DNA of 64,000 nt from Acidovorax sp. A1169 (GCF_030704685.1 NZ_JAUZDX010000003.1:1-64000), one strand, 5' to 3'; positions 1-9,345 are shown, counted from the stretch's first letter. Notes: generated from the sequence alone by a model not told the origin. Translations and numbers: made by a program.

Positions 1-108
1 GCCTTTATCGATTGGGTCAATGACTACGCAAGTGTGCCGATGAGCGTCTCCATCCCCGCAGGAACATTTCAGTACCGGCGCATAGCTTATTCAACCGGAG
101 GACCTTAG
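1..108 (+). CDS. C-terminal end of an S8-like peptidase (partial, runs off left edge)
   Basis: Frame 1 is open from the window edge to a TAG at 106-108 and encodes 35 residues. They resemble the last residues of the complete subtilase at 5184-7307: FIDWVNDYASVPMSV here against FVSWVNSVASIPVPF there, both near the C-terminus. I infer a paralogous S8-family secreted peptidase upstream. Only the tail is visible, so the catalytic residues cannot be checked. Confidence 0.5.
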   Translation, partial: AFIDWVNDYASVPMSVSIPAGTFQYRRIAYSTGGP

Positions 109-216
109 CCGGCCCTGGCCAAGCATACGTAAGGCTACACGGAGCCAAGGTCGTAGCCGTGCAGCAAAAAGCAAGACAACCATCACCGTGCGTTTCACCG
201 CCAAATCGATCTCCCG

Positions 217-1272
217 ATGAACCGTATCCCTACGCATTGGCCGTCACTGCGGGGCGGGCTGCTGGCCCTTGTGGCGGCCGCTCTGTTCGGCGTAAGCATG
301 CCCCTGGTCCAGCACTTTGGTGCCGGGCTGGGCGCCTTCACCACGGCAGCCCTGCTGTATGCGGGCGCGGCGGCGGTGGGCGCGCTATCGCGCCAGCGCA
401 TCGAGCAGGAGGCGCGGCTCTCGCGCGGCGACATGCCCCGGCTGTTGTCCATGGCCGCCTTTGGCGCGGTGCTCGGCCCGGTGGCCATGGCCTGGGGACT
501 GCAGCACACCAGCGGCACCGGCGCCTCGCTGATGCTGACGCTGGAGGCGCTGTTCACAGCGGTGCTCGCACGCTTGCTCTACGGGGAGACGATGGACCGC
601 CGCGTCTGGGGGGCGATGCTCCTGCTGCTGGCGGGGGCCATTGCACTGGTGATGGACCAGGGGCAGGCGGGAGGCAGCCAGTTGCTGGGCTCGTTGGCCG
701 TGCTGCTGGCCACGGCTGCCTGGGGTGCTGACAACACGCTTTCTCGGGCGCTGGCCGAGCGCGACCCGGGCCAGGTGGTGCTGGGCAAGGCCTTGCTGGG
801 GGTGAGTGCAACCGCGGTGCTCGCGCTGGTCTTTGGAGATCCGATGCCAAGCATCGGCGCTGCGCTGGCCTTGCTGGCGGTGGGTGCCACCGGCTACGGG
901 CTGAGCCTTCGGTTCTACCTGCTCGCGCAGCGGGCCTTCGGCGCCGCGCGCACGGGCTCGGTGTTTGCGTTTGCACCTTTCCTCGGGGCGGCCGTGGCGA
1001 TCGCCCTGGGCGACCGCAGCGGCAGCTGGATCATGGCAGCGGGTGGCGCGCTGATGGTGCTGGGCGTGCTGCTGCACCTGGCCGAATCGCACGGCCACGA
1101 GCACCAGCACGAGACCATGGAGCATGAGCACGCGCACCGCCACGACGACGGGCACCACAACCACAGCCATGCGGTGATGCCGCAGGGGCCGCACAGCCAT
1201 GCACACGCGCACGAGCCGCTGCGCCATGTGCATGCCCATGTGCCGGATGCGCACCACAGGCATCAGCATTGA
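217..1272 (+). CDS. DMT-superfamily (EamA) transporter with His-rich tail
   Basis: The 351-aa protein has about ten hydrophobic segments in two EamA-like halves, the drug/metabolite transporter fold of the inner membrane. From about residue 291 the last 60 residues are extremely rich in His, with repeated HxH and HEH motifs plus Asp and Glu. Such tails usually bind transition metals (Ni, Co, Zn), so a metal-linked substrate or metal sensing is plausible, but this is inference because most EamA proteins carry organic solutes. ATG 217 is the start that gives a membrane protein from its first residues. It stands alone; the next gene begins about 150 bp downstream. Confidence 0.85.
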   Translation: MNRIPTHWPSLRGGLLALVAAALFGVSMPLVQHFGAGLGAFTTAALLYAGAAAVGALSRQRIEQEARLSRGDMPRLLSMAAFGAVLGPVAMAWGLQHTSGTGASLMLTLEALFTAVLARLLYGETMDRRVWGAMLLLLAGAIALVMDQGQAGGSQLLGSLAVLLATAAWGADNTLSRALAERDPGQVVLGKALLGVSATAVLALVFGDPMPSIGAALALLAVGATGYGLSLRFYLLAQRAFGAARTGSVFAFAPFLGAAVAIALGDRSGSWIMAAGGALMVLGVLLHLAESHGHEHQHETMEHEHAHRHDDGHHNHSHAVMPQGPHSHAHAHEPLRHVHAHVPDAHHRHQH

Positions 1273-1424
1273 CTGAAATCGCTATTTGTTGACTCGGGGG
1301 GGATCGTCTAAATGCCGTGGTCCCCAATGGGTAATTGAGTGGTTTGCTATTTGTATCTTGAGAGTTACATTTCGCGCCTCGGACCGACAGGCGCGCGGTC
1401 TCCAACTACAACAACCCACGAGCC

Positions 1425-2429
1425 ATGACATCTCGACTCAAACTACAACTGCTTTTCACGGCCGTCAGCCTTGCACCCGCCTTGGCCCTGGCCCATTCAG
1501 GGGGCACCGATGCAAACGGCTGTCACGTAGAGAGCAAGACCGGCCTGCGCCACTGCCACACCCCGCCGCCGCCACCACCGCCACCGCCCCCTCCAGCGCC
1601 AAGGCCACCACCAGCGCCCGTGCCTGTGCCGGCGCCAGCTCCGGTCCCAGTGCCTGCGCCGGTTCCGGCTCCTGCTCCAGTACCGCAGCCAAGCGGCCCA
1701 CCCGAGTCTGCGATCAAGCCTGCGCCCTCACCACTGTCCTGCGTGACCGCCACGGTCACCAGGGTGATCGATGGCGACACCCTGCAGGTGAATACGCCCA
1801 CCGGTCCGGAGCGCGTGCGGATCAACCAGATCGACGCACCTGAGCGCAGCCAGGCCTATGGCCTGCAGGCCACGCAGTGCCTGGCGAACCTGGTGCAGAA
1901 CCAGTCGGTATCCATGTGCAGAGACGGCACCGACCGTTACGGGCGAACGGTCGCCTCCGTAACCACGCCAGCGGGCAACGTCGGCACCGCCATGGTGGCG
2001 CAGGGGTGTGCCTTGGCCTACACCAAATACCTCGAAGCGGGAAGCAACTTGCCAGCCGTGCAGGCCAATGCGCAAGCGGCCAGGCTCGGCCTTTGGGCGA
2101 TTGCAGGCATCATGCCGCCATGGCAGTACCGCGCCGCGGTGGGGCCGGTGACCGCGGCGAACGGAGTACCTGCGGTCAATGTGAGCGCGCCGACGACGGC
2201 CGCCGTGCACGACCGGATCTTTGACTGGGTGGAGCACAAGTTCCCCGACCATGCGATGGGAGGCACTGGCACCACCTTCAACGGAACTGCCCTGGGTAGG
2301 TGCTATGCCGGCAACCTGTGCGTGCGGATCCTGGCCGGACGTCTGGAATTGGTCAATCCTGACGGCACCGTTGTGGATGTCGGCTTCCACGGGGACTTCC
2401 TCCCTGTGGTCGAGGCAGAGGGCTTCTAA
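1425..2429 (+). CDS. Secreted thermonuclease-family (SNase) protein with YHYH motif
   Basis: 334 aa. A signal peptide (about residues 1-23, ending in ALA) is followed by a YHYH-type motif, HSGGTDANGC then KTGLRHCH, and then a low-complexity Pro/Ala/Val linker at about residues 45-92. The staphylococcal nuclease domain follows, with the recognisable RVIDGDTL, RINQIDAPE and DRYGRT stretches that carry the metal- and phosphate-binding residues. The last 75 residues form an extra domain with a Cys pair that I do not recognise. The family hydrolyses DNA and RNA outside the cytoplasm. The same HSGGTD..KTGLRHCH motif recurs at 4860-4982. Confidence 0.88.
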   Translation: MTSRLKLQLLFTAVSLAPALALAHSGGTDANGCHVESKTGLRHCHTPPPPPPPPPPPAPRPPPAPVPVPAPAPVPVPAPVPAPAPVPQPSGPPESAIKPAPSPLSCVTATVTRVIDGDTLQVNTPTGPERVRINQIDAPERSQAYGLQATQCLANLVQNQSVSMCRDGTDRYGRTVASVTTPAGNVGTAMVAQGCALAYTKYLEAGSNLPAVQANAQAARLGLWAIAGIMPPWQYRAAVGPVTAANGVPAVNVSAPTTAAVHDRIFDWVEHKFPDHAMGGTGTTFNGTALGRCYAGNLCVRILAGRLELVNPDGTVVDVGFHGDFLPVVEAEGF

Positions 2430-2441
2430 GGCCTTGGATCC

Positions 2442-2472
2442 GTGCCGCCGCGCAAGCATTGCGCAGCGGCAC
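2442..2472. terminator. Stem-loop between convergent nuclease genes
   Basis: GTGCCGC (2442-2448) pairs with GCGGCAC (2466-2472), with an inner GCGCAA/TTGCGC stem around a GCA loop. It lies just past the stop of the SNase gene and before the convergent endonuclease stop, where a bidirectional terminator is expected. No T-run follows, so intrinsic termination is uncertain. Confidence 0.5.
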
Positions 2473-2539
2473 CAGTGGACAGGGCTTGTGCTGCCGCCGC
2501 GACATGGTCAGCGCACGCCCGATGGTTCATGGGATTCGC

Positions 2540-3373
2540 TCAGTGCTGGGGCGAAGCCTTTGGCAGGAACTCAATGCCGGTTCGCCTGACCAGTTCCTGG
2601 TAGCTGATCGGTGCGCTGACACGCTCCCCCTCGCGGTTGGCCTGCCAGTGTGCCCAGGCGCGCTGCGTGCTGGCGTCGTACACCAGCTTGTAGAGGTAGG
2701 CTGGCACCTTGACACCGTTGCGACCAATGGTCGGGCTGGTGGCAGTGAAGACGGGTCCCGTGATCACGTACACCTCGCCCTTTGCGCGCAGCACGTATTG
2801 CCGCGTGTCCTGCTCAATCTTGGCCCATGGCCCACCGTTGTGCTGGATGTTCTGCGGAACCATGTTGGCCAGGCTGAAGCTCTGCGCCATGGCTGTCGGT
2901 GTCGGCATATCCCCAGCCGGTGCCATGTGCCCGCGCGAGTAGCCCGAGCGTTTGTAGTCTTCCAGTTCCGCGCGCTCGTCGGCTGGAAGCCGGGCGTCCG
3001 AAAAGAACCTGTCTGCCCGGCGCTCGTCGGCATCCTCGATGCTCTTTCGGGTCAACCGTTGCGCAACGAACAGCGGCGTACGGGAGCCGCCGTCATGCAG
3101 CACGGCAAATGCTTCATAGCACAGCTCCCGGCGGCGGTGCGCTGGTGGCGCTGCAGGTGGGATGCCACGCGCGAAGAACTGTGGACATTGCGCGAAGCTG
3201 GTGGGCTGCGGCGTGAGCAGCGCCGAGCTGTCGTAGATGGGGTGGGGTGTTCGGGCTGAGACGGGGCTAGCAAGCGCCAGCACCAAGGCGGTGGCCAGGC
3301 GCAGACTGCGCGGCCAGGAGAGGGGAAGATTCACGTACGGCGTCGAAAATAGAAACGACGCCGATTGAACCAC
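2540..3373 (-). CDS. Secreted DNA/RNA non-specific endonuclease
   Basis: 277 aa with an N-terminal hydrophobic signal segment (LATALVLALASPVSA, cleavage near residue 40). The central region carries the beta-beta-alpha metal signature YSRGHMAPAGDM, in which His is the general base of NUC1-type nucleases, followed by FSLANMVPQNIQHN containing the metal-binding Asn. It should cleave single- and double-stranded DNA and RNA in the periplasm or outside the cell. The start used is a GTG at 3373; a second in-frame GTG at 3334 would give a tidier signal peptide. It converges on the SNase gene, so two secreted nucleases lie side by side. Confidence 0.9.
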   Translation of the reverse strand: MVQSASFLFSTPYVNLPLSWPRSLRLATALVLALASPVSARTPHPIYDSSALLTPQPTSFAQCPQFFARGIPPAAPPAHRRRELCYEAFAVLHDGGSRTPLFVAQRLTRKSIEDADERRADRFFSDARLPADERAELEDYKRSGYSRGHMAPAGDMPTPTAMAQSFSLANMVPQNIQHNGGPWAKIEQDTRQYVLRAKGEVYVITGPVFTATSPTIGRNGVKVPAYLYKLVYDASTQRAWAHWQANREGERVSAPISYQELVRRTGIEFLPKASPQH

Positions 3374-3471
3374 CCTTCAGCCCCGAGAAAGGACCGAAGG
3401 GCCGTGGAGCCGCAGGGTCTTGCCGGGCGTTGAAGTGCCTGCTCAGGCCAATCGCGCCCCAATGACGCGCC

Positions 3472-4344
3472 TCAGGGCTGAGCACTCTCCGTGGCGCCCC
3501 AAGGCACCGTGATCGACACGTCTACCGGCTTGTATCGAGCCTGGCCGAGGGGGGTCTTCTTGGCCAACTGGAACAGCCAGAAGTCCTGGTCCTGTGCCGA
3601 CATTCCCTTGAACAACTCGCGCTCTTTGTCGTTCAGCAGATGGCCAAACTTTTCGAAGCGGGTGCGCTTCTTGGAGGGATGCACGGCAGCTCCCGGAGTA
3701 GTGGGTTGTGCCCCCGCCCCCTGGGTTTGAGAACCACCGCCGAGGTCAGTGAATTTCCCGCCAATCCAGATGTGCGTGGGCGCATAGGAAGTCAGCACAC
3801 CAACCCATTGAAGGGCCTCGGCGGGGGAGGCCGGGATGGTGGGGTCCAGATGGCGGAAAAGCCGGTAGTTCTGGACGTGGTCCATGGCTGTCCGGGCCAG
3901 ATCCTCAGGCGACTGCGATGCCGCAAACGTGGGCCCGGCCCCATCACGGGCGTGGACCAAGCCGGGCCAGAGGTCCTTGGACGCGAGGTACCACCCGTCG
4001 CTGCACTCGGCATAGGCAGCGCCGGGGGCAAACTCCTGAGCATCCTTGACGTCCATGGCGAACACAAACCCGCGCGCGAAGGCCTCTTGCGAGTCGCTCA
4101 ACGCCGGGTGCCGCTCATTGACCCGAGCCAGCAGGTCCTTCAGCGATTGAGGAAGCGCCATGGCGCGCGGGCGGGTACCCGTTTGGGCATGGCAAACGGT
4201 CACGTGCTTCCAGTGCAGATAGCCGTGCTTCTTGGCAACGACTTCTCGCGCGGCTGTAAGGGTTACACCTGGGGTTTTGCTCAACGCCTTGGCTTCGCGC
4301 TTGAGATTTTCGACGGCGGTCGCCGTGGTGGAGATAAATTGCAT
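3472..4344 (-). CDS. Hypothetical protein with short GlxA-type N-terminal helix module
   Basis: 290 aa from an ATG at 4344 preceded by AGGAACG at good spacing; an upstream in-frame start at 4431 lacks this. Residues 10-47 (LKREAKALSKTPGV... AKKHGYLHWKHV) resemble the small helical module found at the N-terminus of many plasmid and glyoxalase-superfamily proteins of unknown role. The middle has no domain I recognise. A charged, Pro/Gly-rich linker precedes a C-terminal helical part with FEKFGHLLNDKERELF. No signal peptide or membrane segment, so probably cytosolic. Function unknown. Confidence 0.6.
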   Translation of the reverse strand: MQFISTTATAVENLKREAKALSKTPGVTLTAAREVVAKKHGYLHWKHVTVCHAQTGTRPRAMALPQSLKDLLARVNERHPALSDSQEAFARGFVFAMDVKDAQEFAPGAAYAECSDGWYLASKDLWPGLVHARDGAGPTFAASQSPEDLARTAMDHVQNYRLFRHLDPTIPASPAEALQWVGVLTSYAPTHIWIGGKFTDLGGGSQTQGAGAQPTTPGAAVHPSKKRTRFEKFGHLLNDKERELFKGMSAQDQDFWLFQLAKKTPLGQARYKPVDVSITVPWGATESAQP

Positions 4345-4859
4345 AAGCGTTCCTGCATGTTTCTGCGGATCTACCCGGTGCTCACTGCCGAGCTCCGCGA
4401 ACATGGGAAGCTCAGATAAAAAGGTCTTCAAGTCGTGCCGGCGAACCGGTTATGCCGTGGTGAGCAGCAGGCGTCGACAAACACCAGCGGGCAGTGTATC
4501 GGAGCCAGCGCCAGAAGAAAAGCCCCGCGGTCTGCTGTCCTGGTGGATGTCGCCAGGAGGCTTTGAAGATCACCGTCGCGCTTCAGACGCTGCTGGCGCG
4601 GTAGTGCAAGGGTGTCCTTTCCATAGGCCAGCGCCGCCACAGCGTTACCCATAGGACTGGAGTACCAGTATTAGCAGTCGTGCGGTCTGCCCTGGATGCC
4701 AAATTTAAATTGCCAGGGTGCACCACGCGTGGTGTAGTGCGAGTTGATCCTTGCTATCGGCTTCTACCCTGATGCCGCTGTCTCTGGCCACGTTTTTTGA
4801 ACAAACTGCAAAGCACTGGTAGACCGGCCCAGCCACGTACCGGCCAATTTGGAGACATC
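4345..4859. other. Gene-poor stretch, nothing recognised
   Basis: About 515 bp between the divergent starts at 4344 and 4860. Short reading frames exist (for example 4428-4652 on the minus strand), but none has a convincing ribosome binding site or a recognisable product. No repeat or RNA gene was seen. It presumably holds the promoters of both flanking genes. Confidence 0.4.
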
Positions 4860-4982
4860 ATGAAAACAGCCATCTTCGTCGCCGTACTTCTGTGCGCGGG
4901 TTTTGCGCAAGCGCACTCCGGAGGAACAGACAAACAGGGATGCCACGTCGACCACAAGACGGGCTTGCGGCACTGCCATTGA
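4860..4982 (+). CDS. Small secreted YHYH-motif protein
   Basis: 40 aa: a signal peptide MKTAIFVAVLLCAGFAQA, then HSGGTDKQGC, a short spacer and KTGLRHCH, ending at once. This is the same Cys/His motif that opens the mature SNase protein at 1425-2429, here as a stand-alone mini-protein. Two Cys and four His within 22 residues suggest metal binding or a disulfide, but the role of the motif is not known to me. ATG 4860 has GGAG close upstream. Confidence 0.6.
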   Translation: MKTAIFVAVLLCAGFAQAHSGGTDKQGCHVDHKTGLRHCH

Positions 4983-5183
4983 CGCTTTTGGAGTTGCCCG
5001 CTCAACCAGCATGCGTTGCCAGCAAATGAAACTCTGAAAGGCCGCTGCGCCGCACGGCACGGGGGTATCACACTGGCCGATTCACCCTCAGCCAAGAACG
5101 CCACTCGCTGCAGCGTTCAGCACAGCGAGTGGTGCTTCACTCACATTGCAGCTTGGTGAAATCCGCTATTGATGGGAATTCAA

Positions 5184-7307
5184 ATGAAAATTCGTGCACT
5201 GATTCCGCTCGTACTCTTTGTGGCCTGTCCCTATGGCTTCGCCGCACAGGTTGACCAGAACGATCTTTCGTTCCTCTCCGCTGTCGCTTCCGAACAAGGG
5301 GCTGTCAGGGTTGCTATCAACATCGATCCGCTTCGCAAACTAAACGCCTCGGCTGAGGAAAAGTCGGAGCATGCAAAAAGAGTCTTGATGAAAACCGAAA
5401 AGCTCAAGGCAGAGCTTGGCGATCAAGCTTATTTCGGCGGATTTTGGAGCAATGCCACAGGCCAAATCGGCCTTTATGTAAAACGCGGCGGATTGCAGAT
5501 TCTCCAGAACAGTCAGAATGCGATTTCCTTCACGCGAGATATTTCCGACAAAATGAGAATAAAAATCTCGGATCTCGATGGTGGATTGTCTGCCTTGCAC
5601 AATGCAATCAATCGCGAAGGCACGGTGGTTGCGGATATCGTGCTCAGCACGGATGGAACAAGTTACCGGCTTTTGCCGGATGGCTCCGTATCCATTGATC
5701 CTTCCGCGGAACTCTCATCGCAAGTTCCCGGGGTTGTCAATAAACTGAAAGCGCTCGTCGCCGATAGGTCGGAGTTCGCCAACAGCATTCGCAGTGACCC
5801 AATTTATCCGATGATAATTTCAGCGAAGGTGGATAAGGCCGCGCTGCTCTTTTTGCAGGAAAGTGATCTGGTACGCAACCTAAGACCAAAAGGCTTCAAA
5901 GATGCGAGGAAGACGACTTGGTCAGAATTCGACAACAGCAACACGCGACCTGATGGGCGGCTGGAGTTCCTAGTTACCCTTCGTGGTGGAATTCTATTTT
6001 CACCCAATATGCTATACAAGGCGACTGCAGCTCGCTACCAGGCCCAGGCAAATAGAGCAGCTGCAAAGGAAATATTTGAGGCTGTTGGGATATCGCTTTC
6101 GAAGGAAGATTCGGTCAGCGACTTCCAAGGGATTTTTGAGGTGGCCCTGCTGCCCGATCAGTATGAGCGACTGAAGTTGAATGCCGACCCTCGAATTCTG
6201 GACGCACAGGCAAACCGACCTATTGCCACGACGAAGTTGGGTGCAAGTGCTCCGCAGATTAATGCTCCTGCGGCTTGGACAGCGGGCGTACGGGGTGCAG
6301 GCCAAACGATCGTCATCATAGATCATGGGGTGCGCAGTGATCACAAGATGCTAATGAATGGCTCGGCTAAGCGGGTAGTAGCCCAGGACTGCTTTGGGTC
6401 AGATAGCGGCGGGTACACATCTATATGCCCCGGAAAAAACATCACTCTCAATGGTGACAGTCCTGCTACCACCCCAAATTCCGGCGAACCACTTTCCAAC
6501 GCCATCAAATGCCAGCAGATCAACTTAAATATCAAGTGTGGACATGGAACACATATGGCTGCCATTGCAGCGGGGCGTTCAACCCCGCTTGTCGACAATG
6601 GAAATTTGCAAGGAGTTGCTCCCGATGCATCGCTTCATTCTATTAACGTGTTCTCGTACAACATGAACGCCAATACGGAGCAAGCCTTTCTTACAGATAT
6701 AACAAAAGCTCTTCAATGGGTTGCTCAGTTGTCTGGTGGAAGTGTCGGTCCTTCTGCACCAGTTGCACAGATGGTGGTCAATATGAGCATTGGTTCAGTA
6801 GCGACATATCAAAATGATTGCGATGCAGCAGTTAGCGTCCCTAGCCGCATCGCGCTTCAAACGCTGAGGTGGGCGAACATTCCTGTCTTTAGTTCAACCG
6901 GAAATCACAATATCCAGAACGGAGTCAACTGGCCGGCGTGCTCAGAGTTTGTTATCAAGGTTGCTGCCGTACCTAACGACGGAGCTGGAGTGATGAAGGC
7001 CAGTTATTCGAATCTCGGAATCCCTTCAAACTATAGCAGCCCCACAATTTTTGCCCCTGGTGGGGAGCCTTCACCTGGGGTCCGAATTCTGAGTGCAGGG
7101 CGAGTTGATGATGTAGACATTTTTTACTATTATGGAACATCTCAGGCTGCTGCCCATGTATCTGGATTTGCAGCGTTATATAAATCCACCATGCCAACAG
7201 CAACCGTAGCCGATTTCGTCAGCTGGGTAAATAGCGTGGCAAGTATCCCTGTTCCATTTACCCTTCCATCAGGCCCCGTGAGCGCCCCAAGAATCTTGTA
7301 CCCGTGA
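5184..7307 (+). CDS. Secreted S8 subtilisin-like serine peptidase
   Basis: 707 aa from ATG 5184 (GGGAA five bases upstream; TTG 5169 and ATG 5172 also lie in frame). A signal peptide ending in GFAA is followed by a long N-terminal region of about 340 residues that probably acts as propeptide or inhibitor. The catalytic triad is readable: Asp in TIVIIDHGV (about residue 380), His in CGHGTHMAAIAAG (about 454) and Ser in GTSQAAAHVSG (about 653). GTSQAAAH departs from the usual GTSMAAPH. Base composition is more AT-rich than the neighbours, suggesting transfer. A paralogous tail lies at the left edge of the window. Confidence 0.9.
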   Translation: MKIRALIPLVLFVACPYGFAAQVDQNDLSFLSAVASEQGAVRVAINIDPLRKLNASAEEKSEHAKRVLMKTEKLKAELGDQAYFGGFWSNATGQIGLYVKRGGLQILQNSQNAISFTRDISDKMRIKISDLDGGLSALHNAINREGTVVADIVLSTDGTSYRLLPDGSVSIDPSAELSSQVPGVVNKLKALVADRSEFANSIRSDPIYPMIISAKVDKAALLFLQESDLVRNLRPKGFKDARKTTWSEFDNSNTRPDGRLEFLVTLRGGILFSPNMLYKATAARYQAQANRAAAKEIFEAVGISLSKEDSVSDFQGIFEVALLPDQYERLKLNADPRILDAQANRPIATTKLGASAPQINAPAAWTAGVRGAGQTIVIIDHGVRSDHKMLMNGSAKRVVAQDCFGSDSGGYTSICPGKNITLNGDSPATTPNSGEPLSNAIKCQQINLNIKCGHGTHMAAIAAGRSTPLVDNGNLQGVAPDASLHSINVFSYNMNANTEQAFLTDITKALQWVAQLSGGSVGPSAPVAQMVVNMSIGSVATYQNDCDAAVSVPSRIALQTLRWANIPVFSSTGNHNIQNGVNWPACSEFVIKVAAVPNDGAGVMKASYSNLGIPSNYSSPTIFAPGGEPSPGVRILSAGRVDDVDIFYYYGTSQAAAHVSGFAALYKSTMPTATVADFVSWVNSVASIPVPFTLPSGPVSAPRILYP

Positions 7308-7504
7308 GCGTCGAGGAGAAATCGGATCAGAGTACGGTTATTAAGTCGAATCACCGTCGTCACAAGCGTACAGGTCTGACTACATACACCAGCGCCCGTT
7401 GAGCGGTGCGCTGGGTACATCGATGCCGCCCCTATGTCTTTGGCGTCTGTGCCGCCTTGAAATCCGTCAACACCAGTGTGAGTGTGAACGACGCGCTCGG
7501 CCTA

Positions 7505-8892
7505 GCAGGCTGAAGAAATACTCCCCAGATTCCAAGCCCGGCCTGCCCCACAGCCGCAGGCCGGCTCACTTGTTTCACATTCCGGGATTGGCGTGCTCAA
7601 TTGGTCGTCTTCGTGCACTTCTCAGGTTACTTTTGCCCCCGTTTTTCCTCAATACGCCCCCTGCAGACGCACCTGTCGCAATTGCTCCAGCGTGCGCATG
7701 CGCACCAGGTTGTAGCCTGCCATCGTCAGCACGAACATCTGGTCCACGCGCTCAAGGCCTCGCACCATCACTTGCCTCATGCCGCCCACGGTCTTGGCCC
7801 AGCCAAAGCCTTGCTCGATGAGCTTTCTCTTTTGTTGCGATACCGCGTAGCCTTCACTTTGCGCAATCGCATCGGGTACGGCCGAGTTTCTGCCTGACTT
7901 GTTCTGCGCCACATGGGGAATGACGTTCATGGCCTGGCATGCCTCAATGAATTCGCGTGCGTCATAGCCTTTGTCCGCCCCCAGCGTGATGGTTCGCGTG
8001 GGATCGGCCTGCGCCTGTCGGGCGTCGTTGACCATGGCCTTGGCCGCTTCGCGCTCTGCGTAGCCATCGGCCAGCGTGACCACTGCATTGGCCACCAGGC
8101 CGTGGCGGTTGTCGCTCAGGTTGTGGCCCATGTAGCGCAGCTCGCTGGCGGTTTTGCCTTTGCGGTACAGCCGGGCATCGGCGTCCGTTGTGGATTCATG
8201 GGTGTCGTTGCTGCGCCGCTGGCCCTTGAAGTTGCCGCCATCGCTGTGGGCTTTGGCATCTGCACCAGGGCCATCATCTGCGCCACCGCCATCACCACCC
8301 GCGTCATCGTCGCCCTTGCGCACGAAGCTCTTGTGGCCCGCCCACGCCTGGATGAGCGTTCCGTCCACGCTGAAGTGCTCGCCCGAGAGCCAGTGTTTCT
8401 TGTCGGCGATCTTGAGCACTTCGTTGAAGAATTCGATCACGGCGTCGTGTTCGATCAGCCGTTCGCGGTTCTTGGTGAACACGCTGGGTACCCAGACCTC
8501 GTCGTCCATGGACAGGCCGATGAACCAGCGAAACAAGAGGTTGTACTGCACCTGCTCCATCAACTGGCGTTCCGAGCGCACGCTGTACAGCACCTGCAGC
8601 AGCATGGCCCGCACCAGCTTCTCGGGGGCGATGCTGGGGCGCCCGCCCTTGATGTCTGCCTCGTACATGCGCGAGAACAGGACATTCATCTTGGCCAAGG
8701 CGGTGTTGACCATCTTGCGAACGGGGCGCAGGGGGTGCGAGGCGGGCACGAAGTCGTCGAGCTTGCGGACAGAGAACAGGCTCTCGGTGAAAGTGTCGGC
8801 GCCGCGCATGGGGGTCAGGGGCAAGCGATGTAGAAGGGACCGGTACTTACCGGAGTTGGGCTGGCTGGGTTGGAGGTATGTCTTCAGCCTGC
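7505..8892 (-). mobile_element. IS5-type insertion sequence
   Basis: About 1.39 kb bounded by imperfect terminal inverted repeats: GCAGGCTGAAGAAATAC inward from 7505, and GCAGGCTGAAGACATAC on the other strand inward from 8892. It encloses one transposase gene. The flanks read CCTA on the left and TTAG on the right, so there is no clean 4-bp YTAR duplication. The insertion may therefore be old or rearranged. The right end lies 14 bp outside the stop of the 111-aa gene at 8907. Confidence 0.75.
7649..8809 (-). CDS. IS5 family transposase
   Basis: 386 aa. The start is chosen at MRGADTFTESLF, the usual N-terminus of this family; the frame stays open further upstream without family-like sequence. 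An N-terminal helical region with HPLRPVRKMV is followed by the DDE catalytic core: Asp in FSVDGTLIQAW, Asp in LGADKGYDAREF and Glu in LIEQGFGWAKTVGG. An Asp/Gly-rich low-complexity insertion sits after the first Asp, at about residues 190-215. The product cuts and pastes its own element. The reading frame is intact, so the element may be active. Confidence 0.93.
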   Translation of the reverse strand: MRGADTFTESLFSVRKLDDFVPASHPLRPVRKMVNTALAKMNVLFSRMYEADIKGGRPSIAPEKLVRAMLLQVLYSVRSERQLMEQVQYNLLFRWFIGLSMDDEVWVPSVFTKNRERLIEHDAVIEFFNEVLKIADKKHWLSGEHFSVDGTLIQAWAGHKSFVRKGDDDAGGDGGGADDGPGADAKAHSDGGNFKGQRRSNDTHESTTDADARLYRKGKTASELRYMGHNLSDNRHGLVANAVVTLADGYAEREAAKAMVNDARQAQADPTRTITLGADKGYDAREFIEACQAMNVIPHVAQNKSGRNSAVPDAIAQSEGYAVSQQKRKLIEQGFGWAKTVGGMRQVMVRGLERVDQMFVLTMAGYNLVRMRTLEQLRQVRLQGAY

Positions 8893-8906
8893 TTAGCGGC
8901 GGAGAG

Positions 8907-9242
8907 TCAAGCCATGCCGAGATGCGCTTGCAGCATTCGTTCTTGCAGCGGCGGCAATGCATTGTCGGCCTGAACTTCCAGCTTCACGATAACGCCGTCA
9001 TTCCAGGCAAGCGCGCCCCGACTGGCATCGAACCACAGGTTGGCTTCTTCAAACTCGCGCTGCTGCCGGGGCTCGGTGACCATGCTGACAAAGCGCAGCG
9101 GCACCACCTGGGCCGTGCTGATCCACGCCCACTGGTAAATCTGATCCTTGGGCACGTCGGCAGCCAGGCCCAGCCGTTTGAATTCGGTCAGCCAGCCGTG
9201 CGGGGAAACGAACAGATAGAGAATTTTGAAGTTCGGCGACAT
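8907..9242 (-). CDS. Hypothetical 111-aa protein
   Basis: 111 aa from ATG at 9242. No signal peptide or membrane segment. It is rich in Trp and Phe (QIYQWAWIS, EEANLWFDAS, GALAWNDGV). I do not recognise a family. The stop codon falls just outside the right end of the IS, so the gene looks intact rather than truncated. It may be co-transcribed with the SnoaL-like gene upstream, about 100 bp away. Confidence 0.5.
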   Translation of the reverse strand: MSPNFKILYLFVSPHGWLTEFKRLGLAADVPKDQIYQWAWISTAQVVPLRFVSMVTEPRQQREFEEANLWFDASRGALAWNDGVIVKLEVQADNALPPLQERMLQAHLGMA

Positions 9243-9345
9243 GCCGTGATTCTCTGCGCCACCAGGCTTTGGCCATGCACATGCGCGTTCAATTCTCTGC
9301 TGACTGGCCCTGGCCGGCTTCGTGCTCGCCCTGGCCCCCTGCCAA

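Noticed and set aside
1558..1710. CCX/GCX repeats as a possible repeat array or CRISPR
   Set aside because: It is a Pro/Ala/Val-coding linker inside the SNase protein; no spacers or regular repeat units.
4428..4652. 74-codon minus-strand frame as a gene
   Set aside because: No ribosome binding site, no family, and it lies in a likely divergent promoter region.
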